DNA from: an uncultured Caulobacter sp.
GTDB taxonomy: Bacteria > Pseudomonadota > Alphaproteobacteria > Caulobacterales > Caulobacteraceae
DNA length: 32,280 nucleotides
NCBI GenBank assembly: GCA_937925635.1
Contig: CALALX010000048.1
Span: 1-32,280, forward strand
Direction of reading: 5' to 3'
The translations under genes were made by a program, and so were the position numbers. The notes beneath the pieces were generated by a model. It made no database searches. It was not told where the DNA came from and was given only the letters and a program-made list of their open reading frames with translations. Positions 1 through 7,847 of this stretch are shown piece after piece. Each line of letters starts with the position of its first letter. Within the stretch, counting starts at the first letter, position 1.

Positions 1-4
1 CGCC

Positions 5-1327
5 GTGGCCAACCGTGACAAGCCCGAGCCCCCGGCGCCGCCGTCCACGAAGGACGGCAAGGTCCTCTGGCGCAACTGGTCCGGCATCCAGCACAGCTAT
101 CCGGCTCAGCGGCTGGCGCCGAAGGACGAAGGCGAGCTGGCGGCGACGATCAAGACCGCTCCCGCGCCTGTGCGTGTGGTCGGCGCGGGCCACAGCTTCA
201 CAGGCCTGGTGCCGACCGACGGCACGCTGGTGACTCTCGACGGCATGAGCGGCGTCACAGGCTGGGATGGCGATCGCGCCATCGTCCTGGCGGGGACGCG
301 GCTGGGGGCCCTGGGGCCGGCGTTGGCCGAGAAGGGCCGGGCGATGGCCAACCTGCCCGACATCAACAAGCAGTCGCTGGGCGGCGCCCTGGGCACGGCG
401 ACCCACGGCGCCGGCAGGACGCTGAAGGCGATCCACGGCGACGTGACAGCCCTGACCCTTGTCACCGCCGACGGCCAGGTGATCGAGGCGGACGCCCGGC
501 GGCGGCCCGAAGTGCTGTCTGCGGCCAAGGTGTCGCTGGGCGCTGTGGGCATCGTCACGCGCATGACGCTCGAGACGACCGCCAACCGCCGACTGGCGCG
601 GCGGGTATGGATCGAGCCCTTGGAACAGTCCCTGGCCGAGGCCGAGACGCGCTGGGCGAAGCACCGCAACTTCGAATTCTACGCCGTGCCTTTCACCGGC
701 CTCGCCGCCAACATCAGTCACGACGAGACGGACGCGCCCGCCACGGTGCGCGCGCCCACCCAGGATGACGCCTTCCTCGACGCGCTGAAGACGCTGCGCA
801 ACCTGCTCGGCTTCTCCAACGGCATGCGCAAGGCGGCGGCCCAGGCGATGCTGGGCGGACTGGAGCCCGAGACGGCCGTCGACGAGGGCTGGAAGCTGCT
901 GTCGACCGAGCGGCCGGTGCGCTTCAACGAGATGGAGTACCATCTGCCGGCCGAGGTTCACCTCAAGGTGCTGGCCGAGGTCGTCGCCCTGATCGAGAAG
1001 CATCGCAAGGAGGTGTTCTTTCCGATCGAGGCGCGCCGCGTCGCGGCGGACGATGCGCTGCTGTCGCCTTTTCAAGGCGGAGAACGGGGCTCGATCGCGG
1101 TCCATGCCCACTACAAGGACGACCACCGCCTGCTGTTCGACCTGATCGAGCCGGTGTTCCTGCGCAACGGCGGTCGCCCGCACTGGGGCAAGCTGCACTC
1201 GTTGAAGGCGCCGCAACTGGCGGGGCTGTATCCGCGTTGGGGGGAGTTTCTGGACGTCCGACGCGAGCTGGACCCGCAGGGGCGGCTTCTGAACCCGTAC
1301 CTGAAGGGGATCTTCGGGGTGGGTTAG
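5..1327 (+). CDS. FAD-linked oxidase of the D-arabinono-1,4-lactone oxidase type
   Basis: This is probably an FAD-dependent sugar-lactone or sugar-alcohol oxidase that passes electrons to oxygen. The protein is 440 residues from a GTG start. The N-terminal PCMH-type FAD domain contains VVGAGHSFTG (about 58-67), whose His63 sits where this family attaches FAD covalently, followed by LGTATHGAG (about 129-137). The C-terminal ALO domain carries the hallmark HWGK at about 393-396 and ends RLLNPYLKG, typical of the family. The frame stays open to the left edge of the window, so the true start, perhaps with an export signal, may lie upstream. It converges on the lipoprotein gene of the transporter operon, with a hairpin between. 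Family assignment is strong; the substrate is unknown. Confidence 0.85.
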   Translation: MANRDKPEPPAPPSTKDGKVLWRNWSGIQHSYPAQRLAPKDEGELAATIKTAPAPVRVVGAGHSFTGLVPTDGTLVTLDGMSGVTGWDGDRAIVLAGTRLGALGPALAEKGRAMANLPDINKQSLGGALGTATHGAGRTLKAIHGDVTALTLVTADGQVIEADARRRPEVLSAAKVSLGAVGIVTRMTLETTANRRLARRVWIEPLEQSLAEAETRWAKHRNFEFYAVPFTGLAANISHDETDAPATVRAPTQDDAFLDALKTLRNLLGFSNGMRKAAAQAMLGGLEPETAVDEGWKLLSTERPVRFNEMEYHLPAEVHLKVLAEVVALIEKHRKEVFFPIEARRVAADDALLSPFQGGERGSIAVHAHYKDDHRLLFDLIEPVFLRNGGRPHWGKLHSLKAPQLAGLYPRWGEFLDVRRELDPQGRLLNPYLKGIFGVG

Positions 1328-1364
1328 GCGGGACTGGATGCAGCGTCCCGCAGGGGCGCGCTTC

Positions 1365-1418
1365 CTGTCCCTCAAAAGCATCTGACGGTGTTGAGGGACA
1401 GCTACGGGCTTTCGCCCG
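1365..1418. terminator. Paired hairpins between convergent genes, likely bidirectional terminator
   Basis: An 11-bp perfect inverted repeat, CTGTCCCTCAA at 1365-1375 and TTGAGGGACAG at 1391-1401, encloses a 15-base loop. It is followed at once by a 5-bp hairpin, CGGGC-TTTC-GCCCG, at 1405-1418. The structure lies between two converging genes. There is no long T tract, so it may instead be an intergenic repeat that also slows polymerase. Confidence 0.5.
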
Positions 1419-1442
1419 AAGCAGTCCCGAGGCCGTGGCGTC

Positions 1443-2054
1443 CTACTTCGTATCCACCCCGTTCACCCAGCCGACCAGCTCGCCCAGCACCTGGCTGAGC
1501 GCCTGGTCGTAGGCCGGGACGATGGCGCTGACGCGATTGTCGCCCGCGCGAATCCTGGCGGTGAACACCTGGTCGCCGACCAGGGCGCGATCCTTGGCGC
1601 GGGTGATCACGCCGCGCACCGTCACCACGACCTCCGGCGCCGCCTTCGGGCCCCTGTCGTAGACCGCTTCGAACGCATGGACGTCGAGCTTGAGCATGTA
1701 GTCCGCCCGGACCACGTCGCCGCGGGAGATCAGCCGCGCGCGGCCCGCGCCCTGAAAGGCCAGGGACGTCTGTTCGTCGAACATCACCGCCGCGGGCGAC
1801 ACCCAACGGGCGCCGGCGATGTAGGCCGCCTGGCCGCCGTCGCCGATGGTCAGGATACGATCGCCGGCCGACGCACGCGGGAAGGCGGTGGTCAGGCGCA
1901 GCACGCCGAACGGCGGGCCCGCCGGCGCGGCCTCGGCCGTGGTCTTCGCCTGAAGGCGGTACAGCTGCGCGGGTTCGGCCTTCGGAAACAGGCTGATGCA
2001 GCCCGACAGACCGACCGCGGCGACGGCGAGGACGGCGATGGCGAGGCGTCTCAT
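1443..2054 (-). CDS. PqiC/YmbA-like ABC-transport auxiliary lipoprotein
   Basis: This is a predicted outer-membrane lipoprotein that would receive lipids from, or brace, the MCE transporter encoded upstream. It is 203 residues with a short positive N-terminus, a hydrophobic segment and a lipobox LSGC (Cys19). The following AQLYRLQ and the C-terminal FTARIRAGDNRVSAIVPAYDQAL region fit the ABC-type transport auxiliary lipoprotein family (PqiC/YmbA type). Its start codon overlaps the stop of the MlaD-like gene by four bases (ATGA), so it is the last gene of the operon and probably translationally coupled. It takes the place that MlaC or MlaA would have in an E. coli-like system. Family call is good; the exact partner is inferred from context. 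Confidence 0.8.
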   Translation of the reverse strand: MRRLAIAVLAVAAVGLSGCISLFPKAEPAQLYRLQAKTTAEAAPAGPPFGVLRLTTAFPRASAGDRILTIGDGGQAAYIAGARWVSPAAVMFDEQTSLAFQGAGRARLISRGDVVRADYMLKLDVHAFEAVYDRGPKAAPEVVVTVRGVITRAKDRALVGDQVFTARIRAGDNRVSAIVPAYDQALSQVLGELVGWVNGVDTK

Positions 2055-2989
2055 TGGGGCACCTTCACTTCCTTGGCGGGCGGCTTGGCGACGACGCCCT
2101 GCGGGTTCTGCTCCACATCGCTGACCAGGCGGTCGAGGGACTCGGCCGTCGACTGCAGGGTGGTGATGGCGCGGGTCAGCTGCGGCAGGCCTGTGGTGGC
2201 GAAATCGGTGGTCGGAGCGTCGAGTCTGGCGATCATGGCGCGGGCGTCCTTCGTCGCCGCCTTCATCTCCTCGGCGGCGTCAGCGAGCTCGGCCAGGGTC
2301 CGCTTGCCGTCGGTGTCGACCAATCCCTTGGTGGACCGGCTGAGCGCGCTGATGTCGGCGGCGGCCGCGTCGATGCTCTGCAGAGCCTTCTGGGCGTCGG
2401 CGATAATGGCCTTACGTTCGCGCGCCTCGGCCGTGATCGCCTGGACGTCGTCGAGCGCGGCGCTGAAGGTCTTCACGTTCTCGTCCGACAGCACCTTGTT
2501 GACCCGGTCGAGCGCCTCGATCGTCCGCGTCAGCACCGTGCCGCCGCCGGCCAGCAGGTCGGACAGGGCGCTGTTCTGGCTGCGGATGACCGGCACCTCG
2601 CCGGGGGCGACGGTGTCCTTGAGCAGCCGTTTGCTTGAGGTGCCGGCGGTGATCTGGACGTAGTTGACGCCGGTGATGCCCTGCGGCTCCAGCGTGGCGG
2701 CGGAGTCCTCGCGGATCGGCACGTCAGAGGTCACGCGGATCTTGGCGATCACGCGGTTGGGATCACGGCTGTCGAGTTCCAGCTTGGTGACCTCTCCGAC
2801 CTTGATGCCGTTGAAGTGGACTTCGCCGCCTTCGGAAATGCCGCGGACCGGACCGAAGAACAGGATGTCATAGACGTCGTAGTCGCGATTGACCGCGAAC
2901 CGCGCCAGCCAGACGCCGAACACGATCGCTCCGACGAACAGCAGGATCGAGGCGATCCCGACCAGCGCATAGTTGGCGTTTCTTTCCAT
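2051..2989 (-). CDS. mlaD: MlaD-family MCE domain protein of the lipid ABC transporter
   Basis: This is the substrate-binding subunit of a phospholipid transporter, anchored in the inner membrane with its MCE domain in the periplasm. It is 312 residues: one transmembrane helix at about 7-29, then an MCE domain (about 35-115) with the characteristic GISEGGEVHFNGIKVGEV and ITGVNYVQITAG stretches. A long helical, Ala- and Asp-rich tail (about 150-290) probably forms a coiled coil across the periplasm. It is longer than E. coli MlaD (about 183 residues), as in many alphaproteobacteria. Its start overlaps the ATPase stop by one base (TGATG). Confidence 0.88.
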   Translation of the reverse strand: MERNANYALVGIASILLFVGAIVFGVWLARFAVNRDYDVYDILFFGPVRGISEGGEVHFNGIKVGEVTKLELDSRDPNRVIAKIRVTSDVPIREDSAATLEPQGITGVNYVQITAGTSSKRLLKDTVAPGEVPVIRSQNSALSDLLAGGGTVLTRTIEALDRVNKVLSDENVKTFSAALDDVQAITAEARERKAIIADAQKALQSIDAAAADISALSRSTKGLVDTDGKRTLAELADAAEEMKAATKDARAMIARLDAPTTDFATTGLPQLTRAITTLQSTAESLDRLVSDVEQNPQGVVAKPPAKEVKVPQ

Positions 2990-3816
2990 CAGCCCGCCTT
3001 GCCCTTCGCCGCCGCCGCGGCTCGGCCGCGCGGTCCCAAGAAGTAATCCCGTATCCAGGGATGTTCGGAAAGCTCCAACTCGTGCACCGGCGCCACGGCG
3101 GTGACCTTCTTGTCGGCCAGCACCGCCACGCGGTCGGTGATGGTGTAGAGGCTGTCCAGGTCGTGCGTGATCATGAACACGGTCAGGCCCAGGCTGCGCG
3201 ACAGGTCGGCGATCAGCTCATCGAAGGCGCCGGCGCCGATCGGGTCGAGGCCCGAGGTGGGTTCGTCGAGGAACAGCAGCTGGGGATCCAGCGCCAGGGC
3301 GCGGGCCAGGGCGGCGCGTTTGATCATGCCCCCCGACAGCTCCGCCGGCTTCAGGGCCCCGGCCCGAGGCGGCAAACCAGACAGGGCGATCTTCAGCTCG
3401 GCCAGGTCGTAGATTTCCGCCCGCGAGAGGCGCGTGTGCTCGAACAGGGGCGCGGCGACGTTTTCCTTGACGGTCAGGGCCGAGAACAGCGCGCCCTGCT
3501 GGAAGAGCACGCCGGAGCTTCGCTCGATCGCCTTCCAGTCCTGGCGGGTGGCGTCGTTGAGGTCGCGGCCGAACATGCGGACCGTGCCGCCGTCCGGCTT
3601 CTTCAGGCCGATGATGGTGTTGAGCAGCACGGACTTGCCACTGCCGGAACCGCCCACCACGCCGATGATCTCGCCGCGGTTGACGGTCAGGTTCAGGTGG
3701 TCGTGGACGACGTTGTCGCCGAACCGGGACACCAGATCGATGACCTCGATCGGCGGCGCCTCGTCGTCGAGGCCGTCCTCGTCCCTGTCGACGAACTGGC
3801 GGCGGACCTCGAACAT
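2989..3816 (-). CDS. mlaF: ABC transporter ATP-binding protein, MlaF type
   Basis: This is the cytoplasmic ATPase that powers lipid movement by the MlaE permease. In its 275 residues the motifs are in order: Walker A GGSGSGKS (55-62), Q-loop near Gln106-107, signature LSGGM (160-164), Walker B LLFLDEP (180-186) and switch His218. The signature followed by IKRAALARAL is typical of MlaF/Ttg2A proteins. An acidic N-terminal extension of about 22 residues precedes the ABC domain. Start and stop each overlap the neighbouring gene by one base, which implies one transcript and coupled translation with the permease and the MCE protein. Confidence 0.92.
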   Translation of the reverse strand: MFEVRRQFVDRDEDGLDDEAPPIEVIDLVSRFGDNVVHDHLNLTVNRGEIIGVVGGSGSGKSVLLNTIIGLKKPDGGTVRMFGRDLNDATRQDWKAIERSSGVLFQQGALFSALTVKENVAAPLFEHTRLSRAEIYDLAELKIALSGLPPRAGALKPAELSGGMIKRAALARALALDPQLLFLDEPTSGLDPIGAGAFDELIADLSRSLGLTVFMITHDLDSLYTITDRVAVLADKKVTAVAPVHELELSEHPWIRDYFLGPRGRAAAAAKGKAG

Positions 3817-4931
3817 CAGAAGTCCAGTTCCATGAAGATCAGCGCGAAGATGGCGTCGAGCACGATGATCGAGAAGATGGCGTGCACGACCGAGGCGGTG
3901 ACCCTCTGGCCGAGCGAAACGACATCGCCGCCGACCTCCATGCCCTGGCGCGAGCCGATGCCGGCGACGACGGCCGCCATGACGGGCGCCTTGACCAGGC
4001 CGACGATGAAGTGGGTCAGGCCGACGTTGTCGACGATGCGCTGCAGGAAGAAGGTCGGCGACAGGTCGAGCACCGACCAGGCCACCAGCAGGCCGCCGAT
4101 CAGGCCGGCGACGTCGGCCACGAACACCAGCAGCGGCATGGTCAGCTGAAGGGCCACGAAGCGGGGCAGGACCAGGGCCTCGAACGGGTCGACGCCCATG
4201 ACCCGCATGGCGTCGATTTCCTGGCGCATCTTCATCGCCCCGATCTCAGCCGTGAAGGCCGAGGAGGACCGGCCGGCGAGCAGAACGGCGGTGATGACCA
4301 CGCCGAACTCGCGCAACACGGCGATGCCGATCATCTCGACGACGAACACCGAGGCGCCGAAATCGCGCAGCACGTTGATGCCGAGCAGCGCGATGACCGC
4401 GCCGATGAAGAAGGTGGTCACCGCCACGATCGGCAAGGCGTCGAGGCCGGCGCGCTCGCAGAGGGTGACGATCGAGGCCCAGCGCGCCTTGTCCGGTCGT
4501 GCGATGCCGCGCCCGGCGACGACGATGACCCGGCCGATGAAGGCGAATGTCTCCACCGCCTCGCCGGCGAGATGGAAGACGCCGCGACCGATCCGGACCG
4601 CCAGGTCGTAGAAACCCCGCTGAACAACGGGCGGACTGGGCTCGACCTTGATGGCGTCGCTGACCAGGTCGAGCAGGCGGGCCTGTTCGGGCCGAGCCGC
4701 GAGCCGCCCGGCCGAGACGCAGCCGCTCATGGCCTTGACCATGGCATAGGCCCCGGCCGTGTCGCAGCGCCGAACGCGGGTCAGGTCGAGGTTGAGCGCC
4801 TTCGAGCCTTCGAGGATCTCGGCCAGCCGCCGGCCGGCGTCGCCGAGCGACTCGGCGGTCCAGTCGCCGGTCAGGACCGCCGTCGCGCCGTGCTCACCCT
4901 CCTGGAGTATGAAGTCGGCGGGTCTGCTCAT
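3816..4931 (-). CDS. mlaE: MlaE-type lipid transporter permease with fused N-terminal STAS domain
   Basis: This is the inner-membrane permease of the MCE lipid transporter and the first gene of the operon. It has 371 residues. Residues 1-105 or so look like a STAS domain (TGDWTAESLGDAGRRLAEIL, then LDLTRVRRCDTAGA, the usual D-S/T-G loop), equivalent to a separate MlaB protein. The MlaE permease domain follows (about 140-371), with the conserved loop LLAGRSSSAFTAEIGAMKM and then MRVMGVDPFEALVLPR, plus five to six hydrophobic segments. E. coli MlaE is about 260 residues, so the extra length is the STAS part. A divergent membrane-protein gene starts 140 bases away. Confidence 0.9.
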   Translation of the reverse strand: MSRPADFILQEGEHGATAVLTGDWTAESLGDAGRRLAEILEGSKALNLDLTRVRRCDTAGAYAMVKAMSGCVSAGRLAARPEQARLLDLVSDAIKVEPSPPVVQRGFYDLAVRIGRGVFHLAGEAVETFAFIGRVIVVAGRGIARPDKARWASIVTLCERAGLDALPIVAVTTFFIGAVIALLGINVLRDFGASVFVVEMIGIAVLREFGVVITAVLLAGRSSSAFTAEIGAMKMRQEIDAMRVMGVDPFEALVLPRFVALQLTMPLLVFVADVAGLIGGLLVAWSVLDLSPTFFLQRIVDNVGLTHFIVGLVKAPVMAAVVAGIGSRQGMEVGGDVVSLGQRVTASVVHAIFSIIVLDAIFALIFMELDF

Positions 4932-5071
4932 TCGCGCTGTCGGCGGCTCCTCGTCGACCCGAACCTGCCATGCCCGGGGGCGTCGGCATAGGCCCCGCGC
5001 TGATGAGGCGAGCGATTGCCAGCGGCGCGACCGGGCGTATGGTCCGCGGACGATACCCCGGGGAGAGGCCG

Positions 5072-6844
5072 ATGTCCGACCATTCGCATGAACTCGGCGG
5101 ATCGTCGCCGCGCCTGGGCCTGATCCGCATCGGCGTCGGCCTGACCGCGGGCGTGGCCGTCTGGGCGTTGCAGGAATCAGCGGAGCAGAAGGTATGGCCG
5201 GCGACCCTGCCGCCGTTGCTCGGCGCCTTGGCGATGGTCGCCCTGCTGATCCCGTTCGTGCTGGTCGGCGGCGTCGGCGCCCTGCGAGGCCGGACGCTGG
5301 CGATCTGGTCGGCGGCCGTCGCGGTGATCTACGCCGCGCTGGGCTGGCACGACATGACCCGAGGCGTCTTCGAGCCCCAGAACCCCTGGCCGTCGCCGCC
5401 CCTGATGGCCTTCGGCGCCGCGGGCCTGTTCATCGCCCATCATCTGGTCGCCGGCGCGGACGCCGAGCGGCGGGTCATCGCCCGCTATCCGCGCTATTTC
5501 GAGATCGCCTGGAAGCACGGGGTGCAGCTGGCGCTGTCGGCGGCCTTCTGCGGCGTGTTCTGGATCATCCTGTTCCTGGGCGGGGCGCTGTTCAATCTGA
5601 TCGGGATCGAGGCGGTCAACGAGCTGATTCAGAAGGAGTGGTTCGGCATCCCGGCCACGGCGACGATGTTCGCCGCCGCCGTCCACCTGACCGACGTCCG
5701 GTCCAGCCTGATCCGCGGCATCCGCACCGTGGCGCTGACGCTATTGTCCTGGCTGCTGCCGATCCTGACCCTGCTGGGCGCCGCCTTCCTGCTGACGCTG
5801 CCGTTCACGGGCCTTGAGCCGCTGTGGAAGACGCGCAGCGCCGCGGCCATCCTGCTGAGCAGCGCCGCCGTGCTGATCATCCTCATCAACGCCGCCTACC
5901 AGGACGGCGAGCCGGACGGCATCGTGCCGCTGGTCCTGCGCCTGACCACCCGGCTGGCGGCGGCGCTGCTGGCCCCGCTGGTGATCCTGGCGGCCTACGC
6001 CCTGTGGCTGCGCGTCGGCCAGCACGGCCTGACGCCGGACCGCGTCGTGGGCGTCGCCTGCGCCGTCGCCGGCGCGGTCTACGCTGTCGGCTACCTGGCC
6101 GCCGCCGTGCGGCCCGGCCGCTGGATGCGCTGGCTGGAGCCGACCAATGTCACCGCCGCCTTCGTGGCGCTGGCCCTGCTGCTGGCGATCTTCACGCCGT
6201 TGGCCGACCCGGCCCGGCTGTCGGTGGACAACCAGATGGCGCGGCTGGCGAGCGGGCGGGTGACGGCCGACAAATTCGACTACAGCTTCCTGCGCTGGGA
6301 GACCGGGCGCTACGGCCGCGAGGCGCTCGATGACCTGGTCCGGAGGGGCGGCGACGCCGGCAAGCGGGCGGCCGCCGCCAAGGCCGAGAAGGAGCGCCGG
6401 TACGGTCCCGACGAACGCCTGTTCCGCGAGACGGACCTGGAAGTGACGTGGCCGAAGGGCCGCGCGCTGCCGGCGGGCTTCATGCAGCAGGGCTGGGACC
6501 GGATGGAGCGGAACGCCTGCACCCAGGGCGATGGCTGTCGGGTGCTGCTCGCCGACCTGACCCGCGACGGCGTCGAAGAGGTCGTGGTCAGCAATGGCCA
6601 CCAGGTCTGGGTCCACGGCCTCGCCGCCGGCCGTTGGCGGCTCGTCGGCGTCGGCTATTCCGACCGCACGCGGCGCGGCGACTTCGACAGCGTCGACGAG
6701 GCGCTTCGCGCCGGCCGCGTCGAGATTCGGCCCGCGCCTTTCGATGAGATCGTCGTGGACGGCAAGGCGATCACCATCGCACCGGCGGCTTCGGAGAAGG
6801 ACGATGAGAACGCCGTCGAGGCCGAAGGGCGTCCTGGGCGCTGA
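5072..6844 (+). CDS. DUF4153 domain-containing integral membrane protein
   Basis: This is a membrane protein of unknown function with the DUF4153 layout. From ATG 5072 it has 590 residues. I chose this start because a GGGGAGAGG ribosome site lies 4-12 bases upstream; the frame is open from 4970, but the extra 34 residues read as non-coding sequence. There are about ten to twelve hydrophobic segments in the first 400 residues. A soluble C-terminal part (about 410-590) has a VTADKFDYSFLRWETGRYG stretch typical of the family, and an Asp-rich LLADLTRDGVEEVVVSNG stretch that resembles a FG-GAP-like calcium loop. It diverges from the mlaEFD operon. No function can be assigned. Confidence 0.8.
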   Translation: MSDHSHELGGSSPRLGLIRIGVGLTAGVAVWALQESAEQKVWPATLPPLLGALAMVALLIPFVLVGGVGALRGRTLAIWSAAVAVIYAALGWHDMTRGVFEPQNPWPSPPLMAFGAAGLFIAHHLVAGADAERRVIARYPRYFEIAWKHGVQLALSAAFCGVFWIILFLGGALFNLIGIEAVNELIQKEWFGIPATATMFAAAVHLTDVRSSLIRGIRTVALTLLSWLLPILTLLGAAFLLTLPFTGLEPLWKTRSAAAILLSSAAVLIILINAAYQDGEPDGIVPLVLRLTTRLAAALLAPLVILAAYALWLRVGQHGLTPDRVVGVACAVAGAVYAVGYLAAAVRPGRWMRWLEPTNVTAAFVALALLLAIFTPLADPARLSVDNQMARLASGRVTADKFDYSFLRWETGRYGREALDDLVRRGGDAGKRAAAAKAEKERRYGPDERLFRETDLEVTWPKGRALPAGFMQQGWDRMERNACTQGDGCRVLLADLTRDGVEEVVVSNGHQVWVHGLAAGRWRLVGVGYSDRTRRGDFDSVDEALRAGRVEIRPAPFDEIVVDGKAITIAPAASEKDDENAVEAEGRPGR

Positions 6845-6884
6845 CCTGTTTCAGAGTGCCGCACCGGCGCACGGCGTCAGCCCC

Positions 6885-6962
6885 GCTTCGCCAGGGCTTC
6901 GCAGGGCAACCTGCTTCGACTGAAAGGACGGGACTTGTCCTGCGAAGCCCGTGGGGCGAAGC
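6885..6962. repeat. Imperfect inverted repeat downstream of tRNA-Val
   Basis: The left arm at 6885-6909 and right arm at 6935-6962 match as GCTTCGCC..GGGCTTCGCAGGgCAA against its reverse complement, with a three-base gap and two or three mismatches. It lies between the end of the DUF4153 gene and the 3' end of the minus-strand tRNA. It could act as a terminator for both, or be a dispersed intergenic repeat. There is no clear T run. Confidence 0.45.
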
Positions 6963-6966
6963 AGGA

Positions 6967-7041
6967 TGGTGGATGCGACAGGGATTGAACCTGTGACCCC
7001 CTCGGTGTGAACGAGGTGCTCTCCCGCTGAGCTACGCATCC
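6967..7041 (-). tRNA. tRNA-Val (anticodon CAC)
   Basis: The minus strand folds into a full cloverleaf of 75 nt with CCA encoded. The acceptor stem is GGATGCG/CGCATCC; the D arm is GCTC..GAGC with AGCGGGA; the anticodon stem is CCTCG/CGAGG with loop TTCACAC, giving anticodon CAC (reads GUG, valine); the T arm is ACAGG TTCAATC CCTGT. The discriminator base is A and CCA follows at 6969-6967. The gene lies 32 bases downstream of gph on the same strand. Confidence 0.97.
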
Positions 7042-7072
7042 GCTCTGTGGGCTGTCGGCCCGGGAGGCGGCG

Positions 7073-7101
7073 TCTATAGCGACTCGGTCGCCGCCCGGCA
7101 A
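7073..7101 (-). promoter_or_regulatory. Candidate promoter of tRNA-Val inside the end of gph
   Basis: On the minus strand, TTGCCGG (-35, around 7101-7095) is followed after 14 bases by GCTATAGA (-10, 7080-7073). This is close to the Caulobacter housekeeping consensus TTGaCGS-N10-14-GCTANAWC. The -10 is about 32 bases from the 5' end of the tRNA, a plausible leader length. The -35 box lies within the last codons of gph. It is a consensus match only. Confidence 0.4.
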
Positions 7102-7790
7102 GACGCCGCGAGCCTCGCGACCACGTCAGCCAGTTCGTTGAAGTGGCTGATGGTCGCGTCGCCGTCCAGCTCGGCGGGCGGCAGGTCATTGTAGCCGAAG
7201 TCGCAGACCACGCAGGGAATGCCCGCCGCCTTCGCCGCGGCGGTGTCCGGCGAAGCGTCGCCGACCAGCATCGACCGCGCCGGATCGCCGCCGGCCCGCA
7301 CGATCGCCTCGACCAGCGGGGCGGGATCGGGCTTCTGCACAGGCAGCGTATCACCGCCCAGGATGGCGTCGAAGCAGCGGGCCATGTCGAGCTGCTCGAG
7401 CAGCAGCCGCGCCAGGCCCTCGGGCTTGTTGGTGCAGACCGCCAGCTTCGCGCCGCGCGCGCGCAGATCGGCCAGCGCTTCGAGGCATCCGGGAAAGGGC
7501 CGGCTCTCCTGAGCGATGCGGCCGCGGTAGACCTCGACCACCCGGGGGCGAAGCTCCGCGATCCGCGCCTCGCTGATGGTCAGGTCGGCCATGGCGAAGG
7601 CGCGAAGCAGCATGCCGCGCAATCCATGCCCCACCAGCTGCCGCACGGCCGACATCGGCGCCGGGGCCATGCCCTCCTCGACGAGGATGACGTTCAGCGC
7701 GCCGATCAGGTCGGGCGCCGTCTCCACCAGGGTGCCGTCGAGGTCGAAGGCGATGGTCCAGCCGGAAAGGTCGTGCGCGAGGTCATGCAT
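7074..7790 (-). CDS. gph: Phosphoglycolate phosphatase (HAD superfamily)
   Basis: This enzyme dephosphorylates 2-phosphoglycolate, a by-product of DNA repair and oxygenase reactions, in the cytoplasm. It is 238 residues with all HAD motifs: motif I FDLDGTLVET (Asp16 nucleophile, Asp18 acid), a helical C1 cap with LVGHGLRGML, motif II VCTNKP, motif III Lys in GGDTLPVQKPDP, and motif IV LVGDASPDTAAAKAAG. The LVGHGL and GGDTLPVQKPDPAPL strings are characteristic of Gph rather than other HAD enzymes. It diverges from glmU with 57 bases between, and the tRNA-Val gene follows. A different small phosphomonoester substrate cannot be excluded. Confidence 0.88.
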   Translation of the reverse strand: MHDLAHDLSGWTIAFDLDGTLVETAPDLIGALNVILVEEGMAPAPMSAVRQLVGHGLRGMLLRAFAMADLTISEARIAELRPRVVEVYRGRIAQESRPFPGCLEALADLRARGAKLAVCTNKPEGLARLLLEQLDMARCFDAILGGDTLPVQKPDPAPLVEAIVRAGGDPARSMLVGDASPDTAAAKAAGIPCVVCDFGYNDLPPAELDGDATISHFNELADVVARLAASCRAATESL

Positions 7791-7813
7791 TGGTCAGGGC
7801 TTTCGGCTAAACC
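7790..7813 (+). promoter_or_regulatory. Candidate glmU promoter
   Basis: TTGGTC at 7790-7795 and GCTAAACC at 7806-7813 are separated by 10 bases and resemble the alphaproteobacterial housekeeping consensus TTGaCGS-N10-14-GCTANAWC. Transcription would begin about 28 bases before the glmU ATG. The 57-base gap between gph and glmU must hold promoters for both genes. It is a consensus match only. Confidence 0.3.
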
Positions 7814-7847
7814 CGAGGCCAATGCAACGCTTTGAAGAGTCGCTACG

